64,000 nucleotides of DNA, taken from Prochlorothrix hollandica PCC 9006 = CALU 1027 (lineage in GTDB: Bacteria; Cyanobacteriota; Cyanobacteriia; Prochlorotrichales; Prochlorotrichaceae). This document shows positions 16,966 through 26,314 of the stretch, in pieces. The position numbers were made by a program, and so were the translations under genes. The first letter of the stretch is position 1. Every line of letters starts with the position of its first letter. The DNA is taken from the NCBI RefSeq assembly GCF_000332315.1, contig NZ_KB235941.1:908622-972621 (forward strand). The letters run 5' to 3'. Under the pieces are notes generated by a model. The model worked only from the letters and a program-made list of their open reading frames with translations. It searched no databases and had not been told where the DNA came from.

Positions 16966-17194
16966 CATGACACAAGTTCCTGAAGTAACGCAAACCCATA
17001 CCAAAATTTGAGAGTTTCACTCCAATAATGTCGAGTACAACTCGACAATCCCCTTTAATGTCGAGTACAACTCGACAATCCCCTTGGGAGACTCGACAAT
17101 CCCCCTGGGAGAGCCGACTTGTAGTCGGCTTAGGGTCGAGTACAACTCGACAATCCCATCTCATCAAGGGTTGCAGGAGATCTGTCAGTCAACC
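16966..17194. mobile_element. Family B element containing a REP array
   Basis: The left end reads ATGACACAAGTTCCTGAAG and the right end CTGTCAGTCAACC, matching the family B terminal repeat TTGACTGACACAA / TTGTGTCAGTCAA, though both ends are imperfect. The copy at 23.5 kb has the same interior phrases (CCTGAAGCGACGCAAACTCA). The middle of this copy is occupied by an inverted REP array at 17029-17152. It separates zur from znuC. Confidence 0.55.
17029..17152 (-). repeat. REP-like array in inverse orientation
   Basis: GTCGAGTACAACTCGAC occurs three times, with one truncated copy, and GCCGACTTGTAGTCGGC once, separated by AATCCCC and CTGGGAGA spacers. It is the reverse complement type of the 15534-15712 array. 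The flank TTTGAGAGTTTCACTCCAAT also matches, inverted, the flank after the first array. Confidence 0.8.
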
Positions 17195-17214
17195 CGCTAG
17201 GACACCCTGGCGGG

Positions 17215-17619
17215 CTAGCCCTGGGGTACCTGGATTCCTGCTGCCTGACAGTCGGTGCAAATACCGAAAAACTCCAGGGTGTGATAGTAGATTTTGAACT
17301 GATGCTGCTGTCGCAACTGGGTTTCCAACTGATGCACCGGGCATTGATCCAGTTCTATGGAATTGCCACAGTGGAGACAGGTGAGGTGGTGGCGATCTTC
17401 GTGGCTAGAACTGTAGAGGGATTCCCCAGAGGCCAGAGTTCGCACCTGAATCGAACCCGCCAGTTTCAGCCCGTCTAAGGCGCGGTAAACTGTAGCCAGT
17501 CCCATGCCCTGCTTGCGTTGGCGCAGCTCCAGATAAAGGTCCTGGGCAGATAGGGCACGATCGCTGGCATCTAATAATTTAAGGATGCGCTCTTGGCTCC
17601 GGGTAAGATGGGGGGACAT
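17215..17619 (-). CDS. zur: Fur-family transcriptional regulator, probably Zur
   Basis: This 134-residue protein has the Fur winged helix (LTRSQERILKLL...LATVYRALDGLKLAGSI) and the metal-binding dimerisation half with HEDRHHLTCLHCGNSIEL and FFGICTDC, giving two CxxC pairs for structural zinc. I start it at the ATG at 17619 because MSPHLTRSQ fits the family; the ORF upstream has a repeated SPFRFL segment that is not conserved. It precedes znuC on the same strand and a Zur-like box lies in between, so a zinc-sensing role is the best guess; Fur or PerR cannot be excluded by eye. Confidence 0.83.
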   Translation of the reverse strand: MSPHLTRSQERILKLLDASDRALSAQDLYLELRQRKQGMGLATVYRALDGLKLAGSIQVRTLASGESLYSSSHEDRHHLTCLHCGNSIELDQCPVHQLETQLRQQHQFKIYYHTLEFFGICTDCQAAGIQVPQG

Positions 17620-18079
17620 AAGGGCCAGGAATCGGAAAGGGCTAAGGAATCGAAACGGGCTTAAGGAATAGGATGGCAGAGAACCGGGCAGTCCTGCATA
17701 AAACGGCAACGCTATAGCCACCAGATCTAGCCACCAGATCTAGCCACCAGAATAGGGGACAACGCGGCGGCTGACCCAGACGGTCACCGCCCCCCACCCC
17801 CAGGGCGATCGGTCCCTGGATCCCCTGGGACTTCCCCCATCCTCTCATTTTTCTTAAAATCCCCTTCCCTGAAGAGGGCAGAAACCCTATAATTTAGGCT
17901 GAAGGTAAAGAAACATAAATATCTCTCTCATTTCGCAACCGACTAGGATAAGGCAACCATGATTCACGGGCTAGGCGGGGTAACTTCCCCTGGCTCTGGG
18001 ATTATTGTTCCCCTCCTCGGAACCGTGATGAGCCGCACTCTTACCTGTACATGAGTCAATTTCTTTGGAGTTCCCTGCA
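17620..18079. other. Divergent intergenic region between zur and psbD
   Basis: About 460 bp. A short direct repeat, ATCTAGCCACCAG (with one partial copy), is near 17718-17750. A possible -10 element for psbD is noted separately. The psbD leader would be long, about 180 nt. I see no gene here. Confidence 0.5.
17888..17893 (+). promoter_or_regulatory. Candidate -10 box for psbD
   Basis: TATAAT stands in AACCCTATAATTTAGGC, about 190 bp before psbD. No good -35 hexamer is visible at 17 bp spacing. Cyanobacterial psb promoters often have long leaders. Confidence 0.3.
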
Positions 18080-19135
18080 ATGACAACTGCAGTAGGTCGT
18101 ATTAGCGATCGGGGATGGTTTGATGTCCTCGATGATTGGTTGAAGCGCGATCGCTTCGTCTTCGTGGGTTGGTCCGGATTGCTGCTCTTCCCCTGCGCCT
18201 ACATGGCCATCGGGGGCTGGCTCACCGGCACCACCTTCGCCACGTCCTGGTATACCCACGGCATCGCCTCCTCCTACCTGGAAGGCTGTAACTTTCTGAC
18301 CGTGGCCATCAGCACCCCCGCCGACAGCATGGGCCACGCCCTCTTGCTGCTGTGGGGACCCGAAGCCCAGGGTGCCTTTGTGCGCTGGGTTCAGTTAGGT
18401 GGTTTGTGGACCTTCACCGCCCTCCACGGTGCCTTCGCCCTGATTGGCTTCATGCTGCGTCAGTTCGAGATTGCCCGTTTGGTGGGTGTGCGTCCCTACA
18501 ACGCCATCGCCTTTTCGGCCCCCATCGCCCTGTTTGTGAGCGTGTTCCTGATTTACCCCCTGGGTCAATCCAGTTGGTTCTTCGCTCCCAGCTTCGGTGT
18601 GGCGGCGATTTTCCGTTTCATTCTCTTCTTCCAAGGCTTCCATAACTGGACCTTGAACCCCTTCCACATGATGGGAGTGGCCGGTGTCTTGGGTGGAGCG
18701 TTGCTGTGCGCCATCCACGGTGCCACGGTGGAGAACACCCTGTTTGAAGATGGTGACGATGCCACCACCTTCCGGGGTTTTGAACCCACCCAGTCGGAAG
18801 AAACCTACTCCATGGTGACTGCAAACCGATTCTGGTCTCAGATTTTCGGGATTGCCTTCTCCAACAAGCGTTGGTTGCACTTCTTCATGCTCTTTGTGCC
18901 CGTCATGGGTCTGTGGATGAGCGCCATTGGCGTGGTGGGTTTGGCTCTGAACCTGCGGTCCTATGACTTCGTTTCCCAGGAAATCCGCGCTGCGGAAGAT
19001 CCTGAGTTTGAAACCTTCTACACCAAAAACATTCTGCTGAACGAGGGTCTCCGTGCCTGGATGGCTCCCCAAGATCAGCCCCACGAAAACTTTATCTTCC
19101 CCGAAGAAGTGCTACCTCGCGGTAACGCTCTCTAA
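18080..19135 (+). CDS. psbD: Photosystem II reaction centre protein D2
   Basis: D2 pairs with D1 to hold P680, pheophytin, QA and the non-haem iron in the thylakoid membrane. The 351-residue protein starts [21 protein letters not shown] chose this ATG over one five codons upstream. Key residues are present, shifted by one against the usual 352-residue numbering: redox tyrosine Tyr159 (LIYPLGQ), chlorophyll ligand His196 (NPFHMMG), iron ligand His213 ([10 protein letters not shown]), and the QA region. The C-terminus [11 protein letters not shown] is typical. psbC does not overlap or follow; a terminator and a kinase gene follow instead, so this is a free-standing psbD copy, probably one of two in the genome. 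Confidence 0.98.
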   Translation: MTTAVGRISDRGWFDVLDDWLKRDRFVFVGWSGLLLFPCAYMAIGGWLTGTTFATSWYTHGIASSYLEGCNFLTVAISTPADSMGHALLLLWGPEAQGAFVRWVQLGGLWTFTALHGAFALIGFMLRQFEIARLVGVRPYNAIAFSAPIALFVSVFLIYPLGQSSWFFAPSFGVAAIFRFILFFQGFHNWTLNPFHMMGVAGVLGGALLCAIHGATVENTLFEDGDDATTFRGFEPTQSEETYSMVTANRFWSQIFGIAFSNKRWLHFFMLFVPVMGLWMSAIGVVGLALNLRSYDFVSQEIRAAEDPEFETFYTKNILLNEGLRAWMAPQDQPHENFIFPEEVLPRGNAL

Positions 19136-19222
19136 GGCGGATGCGGTTTGGCGGGGGGATAAACCTCAGGGGCATTACCCTTGTTAGCCCATGCCAATGA
19201 ACCCCGCAATTTGAAACCCATG

Positions 19223-19250
19223 GGCGTAGCGATCGAGCTACGCCTTTTTT
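19223..19250 (+). terminator. Rho-independent terminator after psbD
   Basis: An 8-bp perfect stem, GGCGTAGC / GCTACGCC, with a GATCGA loop is followed by six T residues. It is about 90 bp after the psbD stop and separates psbD from the kinase gene. Confidence 0.88.
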
Positions 19251-19289
19251 GATGGCACCCAGCTTGTCCTCTGAGACCCCACCAGCACC

Positions 19290-22200
19290 ATGACCCCTTT
19301 GCTTCAGGATCCCAAACTGTTGCCTGCTATCCAAACCGATGTGTTACAGGTTGCCTACGATCGCCCCGTTCTGGAGGTGATTTTGACCATGTACCAAGCC
19401 CACAGTAGCTATGCCTTGGTGGTGGAAGCGGGCAAGCCCCTGGGGATTTTCACCGAGCGGGATTTAGTGGCGATCGCCAACCAACCCTGGGATCTCCGCA
19501 ATCAAGCCATTGGCGAGATCATGACCCATCCCGTCATCAGTTTGTCCGAGAACAGTGACCACACTCTTTTTTCCCTCCTAGCCCTGCTCCAAGACTCCCA
19601 TATCCGCCACCTACCCATCACCAGCAGCAGCGGCCACCTCCTGGGGATCATCACCCTCCACAGTCTGCGACAAATTCTGGAACCCGCCGATCTGCTGCAA
19701 ATGCGCCGAGTCGGGGATCTCAATCTTCGGGTGCCCCTGACGATTCTGCCCACTGCCGATTTAGCCGCCGTTGCCCACCTCATGGCTAGCCATCGCCGCA
19801 GTTGTGTGATCGTTATCGATTCCCCCAGCACAGAACACCCCTGGCGCATGAACACCATTACGCCCTTGGGGATTATCACCGAGCGGGATATTGTCCAATT
19901 TATGGCAATGGAACTGGATCTACGGGACATACCAGCCCAGGCGGTGATGAGTTCTCCCTTGATTCCCGTCTATGGGGAAATGACCCTGTGGGATGTGAAA
20001 ACCTTAATGGAGCGCCACCACATTCGGCGCTTAGTGGTGTTGGGGGAAAACCAAGGCTTGGTGGGCATTATCACCCAAACGGACTTGATGCACGCCCTCG
20101 ATCCCTTGGAAATGTTGCGCACGATCGCCGCCCTGCGGGACTCCGAACGGCAGAAAACCCAAGCACTGCGCACCAGTCAGGCCAGTTTAGCTGCCGCCCA
20201 GCGCGTAGCACGGGTTGGCAGTTGGCAGTTAAATCTAAAAAGCCAAGTCTTCGAGGGATTTGAAGAAACCTTAGCCATTTTTGGTTTAGATCCCCAGTTG
20301 ACCTCCATCAGCCATGCTCAACTGCAAGCCTTGATGGGACCGGACGATCGCGCCCTCTGGCAACAAACCCTGGCGGAAGCCAGCCGCCATCAACAATGTT
20401 TCCAGGTGGACTTTCGCATCTGCCGCCCCGATGGCACCCTGCGCTATGTGGAAGCACGGGGAGAACCCCTGTTTGAGGGCGATCGATCCATGGCCCTGGA
20501 TAAACTTCAGTCCCCTGACGTATTCTTTGGCACCCTTTTGGATATCACTAGCCGCAAAGTAGCGGCGATCGCCTTAGAGGAAAAGGAACAGTTTCTACGC
20601 AGTATCTATGAAGGGGCAGACGTGGGAATCGTCATTGTGGCGGTACAGGATCAAAACCCACGCTTTATTTACCAAAGGGCCAACCCCACCTATGAGCGCC
20701 TCACCTACATCAAGGAGGCACAGATCTGGGGCAAGGAACCCCAGGATCTTTGGGATCCGATCACAGCACAACAGGCCGTCACCCACTACCAACGCTGTTT
20801 GGACAGCGGCGATCGGGTGACCTACGAAGAATGTCGCATCATCCAAGGCCAAGAACTATGCTGGCTCACCACCCTTAGCCCCCTCCGCACGAGCCAGGGG
20901 CGCATTAACCAGATCATCGTCACCATTAGTAACATTACTGCCCAAAAACAGCGGGAGCAGGCGCTACAGTTCATTGTGGAGGGTACTGCCGCCACTACCG
21001 GCCAAGCCTTTTTCCGTTCCTGTGTCTATTACTTAGCGAAAGTCTTGAATCTACGCTATGCCCTCGTGGCCCAGGTCGTGGGTTCCGTCGGCAATGCCCC
21101 ACCCTCCCCTCAACCCCTTCAGCCTCAGCCTGTTGCCCATCCCGTCCCCCATAAAGTGCGCACCCTAGCCTTTTGGCAGGGGGAAGATTGGGCCGCTTCA
21201 GAAATCTATGATGTGACCAATACCCCCTGTGGCCAAACCCTCCAGGGGGATACTTGCTATTACCGTGACGGGGTGCAAGCCCACTTTCCCCAGCACCCCA
21301 TCCTCCAACACTGGAACGTAGAGGGGTATTTAGGCATTCCCCTCCGCCATTCCCATGGAGAGATTTTAGGCCATTTAGCGGTCATGCACACAGAACCCCT
21401 GATCCAGGACAGTACCCAAGCCCTAATTCTCAAGATCTTTGCGGCAAGGGCAGCGGCGGAGCTGGAGCGGCAAACCATGGAGGATGCTTTGGCCGTCAGT
21501 GAGGGGCAATACCGGGACTTGGTGCAAACCGTGGATTGTATTATTCTGCGCTGTGACACTCAAGGACGAATCCGGTTTTTGAATGAGTATGGTCAGCGTT
21601 TCTTCGGGTTTAGCCTAGGGGAATTACAGGGGCGATCGGTCTTAGGCACCATTGTTCCCAGGACGGAATCCTCCGGTCGCGACTTGGCTTTTTTGATGGA
21701 GGACATTTACATCAACCCTGAACTCTATCGCTCCAATGACCATGAAAACCTCAAGGCCAACGGCGATCGGGTGTGGGTTAGCTGGCGTAATCGACCGGTG
21801 TTTAATGATCAGGGTGACTTACTGGAAATGCTGTCCATCGGTACTGATATTACGGCTCAGAAACAGGCAGAAGAAGAAATGAAACGCCACAATGTCCAGT
21901 TGCAAAAGGCAACCCAAGAAGCCAATGCGGCTAATCGGGTTAAAAGCGAATTTCTAGCCAACATGAGCCATGAGCTACGCACTCCCCTCAATGCTATCTT
22001 AGGCTTTAGTCAACTGTTAGCGCGGGATAATAATTTAACCGCAGATCACCATAAAAAGCTGCAAATCATCAACAACAGTGGTGAGCATTTGCTGCGGCTG
22101 ATTAATGATGTCCTGGAAATGTCCAAAATCGAAGCCGGTCAGACTCAAATTACCGTAACCCCCTGTGATCTCTTTAGTCTACTGGAAACCCTAGAGCAAA

Positions 22201-23390
22201 TGTTTTCCCTGAAGACGAAGGCCAAGGGGTTAGTCCTGTCCTTTAGTCGCACGGCGGAGGTGCCCCGATCGGTGCTCATCGACGAAGGAAAATTGCGCCA
22301 AGTGCTGATTAACCTGTTGGGCAATGCCATTAAGTTTACCGATCGCGGTTCCATTCACCTGCGGGTCAGTGCCCTGCTTAATCCCCATGTTCCGTCCCAT
22401 GTCCCGCTGCCCAGGGTAACCCCCGCCCCCACGGGTTCCGCCTCGCCTGACCCCACCTGCATTCTCATTTTTGAGGTGGAGGACACGGGTCCCGGCATTG
22501 CCCCAGCCGATCAAGCCGCTGTTTTCCAGTCCTTTGTCCAAAGCAGTTCAGCGGTGTCCTCCGATGCCGGTACGGGTCTAGGGTTGGCCATCAGTCAGCG
22601 GTATGTCAACCTGCTGGGGGGGGAGATTTCCGTAGACAGCCAGGTGGGCCAAGGCACCTGCTTTAGTTTTGCGGTTCCGGCGGCGGTAGTTGCGGCCTCC
22701 CTCTCAGCCCCCGTCACCCAGGGCCAGGTCCTGAGCCTAGCGCCGGGGCAACCCAGCTACCGGATTTTGGTGGTGGAAGATCGCTGGGAAAGTCGAGAAT
22801 TTCTGGTGCAGTTGCTGCGCAGTACGGGATTTGAGGTGCGGGAAGCCAGTAATGGCCAAGAGGCGATCGCCCAGTGGGAGCAGTGGCACCCCCATCTGAT
22901 TTTCATGGATATGCGGATGCCGGTGATGGATGGCTATGAGGCTACCCGCTATATTAAGTCCCATCTCCAGGGGCAGGCCACGGTCATTGTGGCCCTCACC
23001 GCCAGCGCCCTAGAGGAGGAGCGATCCCTGGTGCTGTCGGCGGGTTGTGATGACTTTATGCGCAAGCCCTTTCGGGAAACTGTGTTATTTGACAAAATTG
23101 CCCAGTATCTTCAGGTGGACTATATCCGGGCTACCCCCGATCGCCCTCAGCCCAGATCCTCCTCGGAACCCACCTTAGCCTGGGATCCAGCTCAAGTGAT
23201 AGCCCACCTCGATTCCCAGTGGGTGGCCCAACTCCACGCAGCCTCCAAGCTGGCGGATGAGGAAGTGACCCTCCATCTGTTGACCAGTCTGGGTTCAGAC
23301 CAGAGCCAACTGGCCGCGACCCTGCAACAATGGGTAGAGGAGTTCCGGTACGATCTGATCATGGCTCTGACCCTTCCCTCCCTGTCCTAG
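19290..23390 (+). CDS. CBS-PAS-GAF hybrid sensor histidine kinase
   Basis: This 1366-residue protein begins with two pairs of CBS domains (residues ~10-125 and ~140-280; repeated GIITERDIV and LVGIITQTDL motifs), which usually bind adenylates. PAS domains follow (~305-425 and ~430-560), a GAF domain (~570-740), and a third PAS (~745-860). The HisKA box NMSHELRTPLNAI places the phospho-accepting His at 894; the ATPase N box LLGNAIKFTD and the G boxes DTGPGIAP and GTGLGLAI follow. A receiver domain has its Asp at 1207 (FMDMRMPVMDG), and ~130 C-terminal residues form a helical end. No membrane segments are seen, so it is cytoplasmic. The signal is unknown. It lies 40 bp after the psbD terminator. 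Confidence 0.93.
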   Translation: MTPLLQDPKLLPAIQTDVLQVAYDRPVLEVILTMYQAHSSYALVVEAGKPLGIFTERDLVAIANQPWDLRNQAIGEIMTHPVISLSENSDHTLFSLLALLQDSHIRHLPITSSSGHLLGIITLHSLRQILEPADLLQMRRVGDLNLRVPLTILPTADLAAVAHLMASHRRSCVIVIDSPSTEHPWRMNTITPLGIITERDIVQFMAMELDLRDIPAQAVMSSPLIPVYGEMTLWDVKTLMERHHIRRLVVLGENQGLVGIITQTDLMHALDPLEMLRTIAALRDSERQKTQALRTSQASLAAAQRVARVGSWQLNLKSQVFEGFEETLAIFGLDPQLTSISHAQLQALMGPDDRALWQQTLAEASRHQQCFQVDFRICRPDGTLRYVEARGEPLFEGDRSMALDKLQSPDVFFGTLLDITSRKVAAIALEEKEQFLRSIYEGADVGIVIVAVQDQNPRFIYQRANPTYERLTYIKEAQIWGKEPQDLWDPITAQQAVTHYQRCLDSGDRVTYEECRIIQGQELCWLTTLSPLRTSQGRINQIIVTISNITAQKQREQALQFIVEGTAATTGQAFFRSCVYYLAKVLNLRYALVAQVVGSVGNAPPSPQPLQPQPVAHPVPHKVRTLAFWQGEDWAASEIYDVTNTPCGQTLQGDTCYYRDGVQAHFPQHPILQHWNVEGYLGIPLRHSHGEILGHLAVMHTEPLIQDSTQALILKIFAARAAAELERQTMEDALAVSEGQYRDLVQTVDCIILRCDTQGRIRFLNEYGQRFFGFSLGELQGRSVLGTIVPRTESSGRDLAFLMEDIYINPELYRSNDHENLKANGDRVWVSWRNRPVFNDQGDLLEMLSIGTDITAQKQAEEEMKRHNVQLQKATQEANAANRVKSEFLANMSHELRTPLNAILGFSQLLARDNNLTADHHKKLQIINNSGEHLLRLINDVLEMSKIEAGQTQITVTPCDLFSLLETLEQMFSLKTKAKGLVLSFSRTAEVPRSVLIDEGKLRQVLINLLGNAIKFTDRGSIHLRVSALLNPHVPSHVPLPRVTPAPTGSASPDPTCILIFEVEDTGPGIAPADQAAVFQSFVQSSSAVSSDAGTGLGLAISQRYVNLLGGEISVDSQVGQGTCFSFAVPAAVVAASLSAPVTQGQVLSLAPGQPSYRILVVEDRWESREFLVQLLRSTGFEVREASNGQEAIAQWEQWHPHLIFMDMRMPVMDGYEATRYIKSHLQGQATVIVALTASALEEERSLVLSAGCDDFMRKPFRETVLFDKIAQYLQVDYIRATPDRPQPRSSSEPTLAWDPAQVIAHLDSQWVAQLHAASKLADEEVTLHLLTSLGSDQSQLAATLQQWVEEFRYDLIMALTLPSLS

Positions 23391-23821
23391 GTTGCGTTGG
23401 CTATCAACTTAAGCAAAGACAGGTTAAGCAAAGACAGGTTAAGCCGAAACAGGAGTCCCACTGCTGATTGAAGTCCCACTGCTGATTGAAGTCCCACTGC
23501 TGACTGACTGACTGACACAAGTCCCTGATTAGACAAGGGCTTGGCTAGACAAGGGGCTTGGTTAGACAAGGGGCTTAAGCCCCTTGTTCCTGACTGACAC
23601 AAGTCCCTGAAGCGACGCAAACTCATAACGAGATTTCAAGGGTTTCAAGAAATCTGTCAGTCAACCAGGTTCCACTGTCCCGTTAATCTTGTCCCGTTAA
23701 TCTTGTCCCGTTAATCTTGTCCCGTTAATCTTGTCCCGCTTTCAGCGGTAAGCCCGTTTTCTGCCCTGACGATCGTCCTGCCCCTTGCCCTCACCGTTTC
23801 CTTAACCCTGGCCTTAACGCT
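23391..23821. repeat. Repeat cluster between kinase and helicase genes
   Basis: The 431-bp gap holds several nested repeats and no gene: AAGCAAAGACAGGTT (twice), AAGTCCCACTGCTGATTG (three copies), a family B element at 23509-23666 with its internal GACAAGGGGCTT palindromes, and four copies of CTTGTCCCGTTAAT at 23672-23750 derived from family E. Confidence 0.8.
23509..23666. mobile_element. Family B element
   Basis: The left end TGACTGACACAAG and right end CTGTCAGTCAACC match the family B terminal repeat. An internal second left-end sequence (CTGACTGACACAAGTCCCTG at 23588) suggests two elements merged or one duplicated within. No coding capacity. Confidence 0.6.
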
Positions 23822-26197
23822 ATGTCTACCGTCGCCCCCTTTCTCAGCCACCTCAATCCCTCCCAGCGCCGTGCCGTGGAGCATTTTTGTGGTCCCCTGT
23901 TGGTGGTGGCGGGGGCAGGCTCTGGCAAAACCCGTGCCCTCACCTATCGGGTTGCCAACCTGATCCGCTATCACCATGTGGATCCCGCCAATATTCTAGC
24001 GGTCACCTTCACCAACAAAGCCGCTAAGGAAATGAAAGAACGCATCGAGCGGCTTTTTTCCCAACAGGTGGCGGAGGATGAGTATGGCAAACCCCTCTCG
24101 GCCCTACCGGAACGGGAGCAAGTTCAGTTGCGATCGCGGGTCTATAAAACCTATGTTAAAGATCTCTGGGTCGGCACCTTCCATGCCCTCTGTGCCCGCA
24201 TTTTACGCTTTGACATTGATAAATACAAAGACGATCGCGGTAACACTTGGACCAAGCAGTTTTCCATTTTTGACGAATCCGATGCCCAAACCCTGGTGAA
24301 ATCCATTGTCACCGGAGATCTCAACCTAGATTCCAAGACCTTTGAACCGCGATCGGTGCGCTATGCCATTAGTAACGCCAAAAACCGGGGCTTAAGTCCC
24401 GAAGAATTTCAGCAGGATCAGCCCAACTACCGAGGTCGAGTCATTGCCGATGTCTATGGCCGCTACATCACCAAGTTAGCGGAAAATAACGCCCTCGACT
24501 TTGACGATCTGCTCCTGATTCCAGTACGACTGTTTCAGCAAAATGAAAGCATTTTGGGCTATTGGCACCACCGTTTTCGCCATGTGTTAGTGGATGAATA
24601 CCAGGACACCAACCGCACCCAGTATGATCTAATTCGCCTCTTGGTCACCAATGGGGAACCCGCCCGCACCTATGGTAATTGGAATCAGCGATCGGCTTTT
24701 GTGGTGGGTGATGTGGATCAATCCATTTACTCCTTTCGGGCCGCTGACTTCACCATTTTAATGGAGTTTCAACATGACTTTGGCGATGGCCTGGACGATA
24801 AGGAAACCCAAACCTTAGTTAAATTAGAAGAGAACTATCGCTCCACCGAAAACATTCTCCAGATGGCCAATGCCCTGATCCAAAATAATAGCCAACGCAT
24901 TGATAAGGTGTTGCGACCCACCCGTGGTACCGGGGAAAGCATTATTTGTCACCGGGCCGATGATGAAATTGCTGAAGCCCAATATGTGGTGGGGCAAATT
25001 CGCGCCATGGAACAGGAACACCCCGACTTAAATTGGCGGGACTTTGCCATTTTATATCGTACTAATGCCCAATCCCGTGCTTTTGAGGAAGTGTTGGTTC
25101 AATGGGCTGTTCCTTACTCCGTGGTGGGGGGTCTGCGGTTTTACGATCGCAAAGAAGTCAAAGACATTCTGGCCTACTTACGCATGGTGGTGAACCCCTG
25201 CGACACTGTCAGCCTGTTGCGCATCATCAATACCCCCCGGCGGGGCATTGGCAAAACCACGATCGATCGCCTTGTCAATGCCGCCCAAGAACTCAATCTG
25301 CCCCTCTGGGAAGTCTTGGTCGATGAAGGGCTAGTCAAAACCTATGGAGGGCGATCGGCCCGAGGTCTCACCACCTTTGCTCAGCAACTCCAACAGTGGC
25401 AGGCAGTGGCCGATGATCTGCCCGCCTCGGCCTTAGTCCAACGGGTTATGGAAGAATCCGGCTATGTCCAAGACCTCATCAGCCAAGGAACAGATGAAGC
25501 CGACGATCGCCGCAAAAACCTAGATGAACTGCGCAATGCCGCCCTCCAATTTGAAGATGAAAATGAGGATGCCGGCCTGCTGACCTTCCTCGGCAGTGCT
25601 TCCCTGGCCTCCGATGCCGACAGCAAGGATGACCTGTCCAATCGCGTCTCCCTCATGACCCTCCATTCCTCCAAGGGGCTAGAGTTTCCCGTGGTGTTCC
25701 TGGTGGGGCTGGAGCAGGGGCTATTCCCCAACTATCGCTCCATGGATGACCCTGCCGCCCTGGAGGAGGAGCGCCGCCTCTGCTATGTGGGCATCACCCG
25801 CGCCCAGGAGCAACTGTTCATCACCCATGCCAACGCCCGCCGCCTCTGGGGTTCCCGGGAACCCGCCGTCCCCTCCCTATTCCTCAATGAACTGCCCCAG
25901 GAGTTGGTGCTGGGCCAATTGCCCCATGCCGGTCGCCGCCAACGCCCCCCTGCCCCTAGCCGCTCCGCTGCTAGCTCCGCAACCCGTTCCCCCAAAACCC
26001 GTCCCCCTGCCCGCCCCGCCGCCCCGCCCCACAACTGGCAGGTGGGGGAGAAGGTGCTGCACCGCGCCTTTGGAGTGGGCCAGATCACCCATGTCTTCGG
26101 CAGCGGTGACAAGCAATCGATCGCCGTCCGCTTCCCCGGCAGCATTGGCCAAAAGGTCCTAGACCCCAAGTTGGCCCCCCTCGATCGCCTCCCCTAA
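23822..26197 (+). CDS. pcrA: UvrD/PcrA-type DNA helicase
   Basis: This superfamily 1 helicase unwinds DNA 3'-5' in nucleotide excision repair and replication restart. Motif I (Walker A) is AGAGSGKT at residues 30-37, motif Ia is AVTFTNKAAKEMKERI, motif II is VLVDEYQDTN, motif III VVGDVDQSIYSFRAAD, motif IV NYRST, motif V SLMTLHSSKGLEF and motif VI LCYVGITRAQ. The C-terminal end has the PcrA tail WQVGEKVLHRAFGVGQITHVFG after a Pro/Ala-rich linker. The 791-residue length is normal. It begins just after a repeat cluster and is not obviously in an operon. Confidence 0.95.
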   Translation: MSTVAPFLSHLNPSQRRAVEHFCGPLLVVAGAGSGKTRALTYRVANLIRYHHVDPANILAVTFTNKAAKEMKERIERLFSQQVAEDEYGKPLSALPEREQVQLRSRVYKTYVKDLWVGTFHALCARILRFDIDKYKDDRGNTWTKQFSIFDESDAQTLVKSIVTGDLNLDSKTFEPRSVRYAISNAKNRGLSPEEFQQDQPNYRGRVIADVYGRYITKLAENNALDFDDLLLIPVRLFQQNESILGYWHHRFRHVLVDEYQDTNRTQYDLIRLLVTNGEPARTYGNWNQRSAFVVGDVDQSIYSFRAADFTILMEFQHDFGDGLDDKETQTLVKLEENYRSTENILQMANALIQNNSQRIDKVLRPTRGTGESIICHRADDEIAEAQYVVGQIRAMEQEHPDLNWRDFAILYRTNAQSRAFEEVLVQWAVPYSVVGGLRFYDRKEVKDILAYLRMVVNPCDTVSLLRIINTPRRGIGKTTIDRLVNAAQELNLPLWEVLVDEGLVKTYGGRSARGLTTFAQQLQQWQAVADDLPASALVQRVMEESGYVQDLISQGTDEADDRRKNLDELRNAALQFEDENEDAGLLTFLGSASLASDADSKDDLSNRVSLMTLHSSKGLEFPVVFLVGLEQGLFPNYRSMDDPAALEEERRLCYVGITRAQEQLFITHANARRLWGSREPAVPSLFLNELPQELVLGQLPHAGRRQRPPAPSRSAASSATRSPKTRPPARPAAPPHNWQVGEKVLHRAFGVGQITHVFGSGDKQSIAVRFPGSIGQKVLDPKLAPLDRLP

Positions 26198-26314
26198 AAC
26201 TTCCATCCAGCCTAGGAATGGTCTCCAGAATGATAGATGTGGAGGGTAGTCATTGCGACGGCTGGGGGGCGATCGGGGTAGAATCACAGGCAGTTGACCG
26301 GGGAGACAATTGCC

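Noticed and set aside
18395..19084. 229-residue antisense ORF in psbD
   Set aside because: It is the shadow of the highly biased psbD codon use; no start context or domain supports it.
18080..19135. psbD as part of a far-red photoacclimation cluster
   Set aside because: No other paralogous photosystem genes, allophycocyanin genes or the RfpABC regulators are nearby, and the D2 sequence looks standard.
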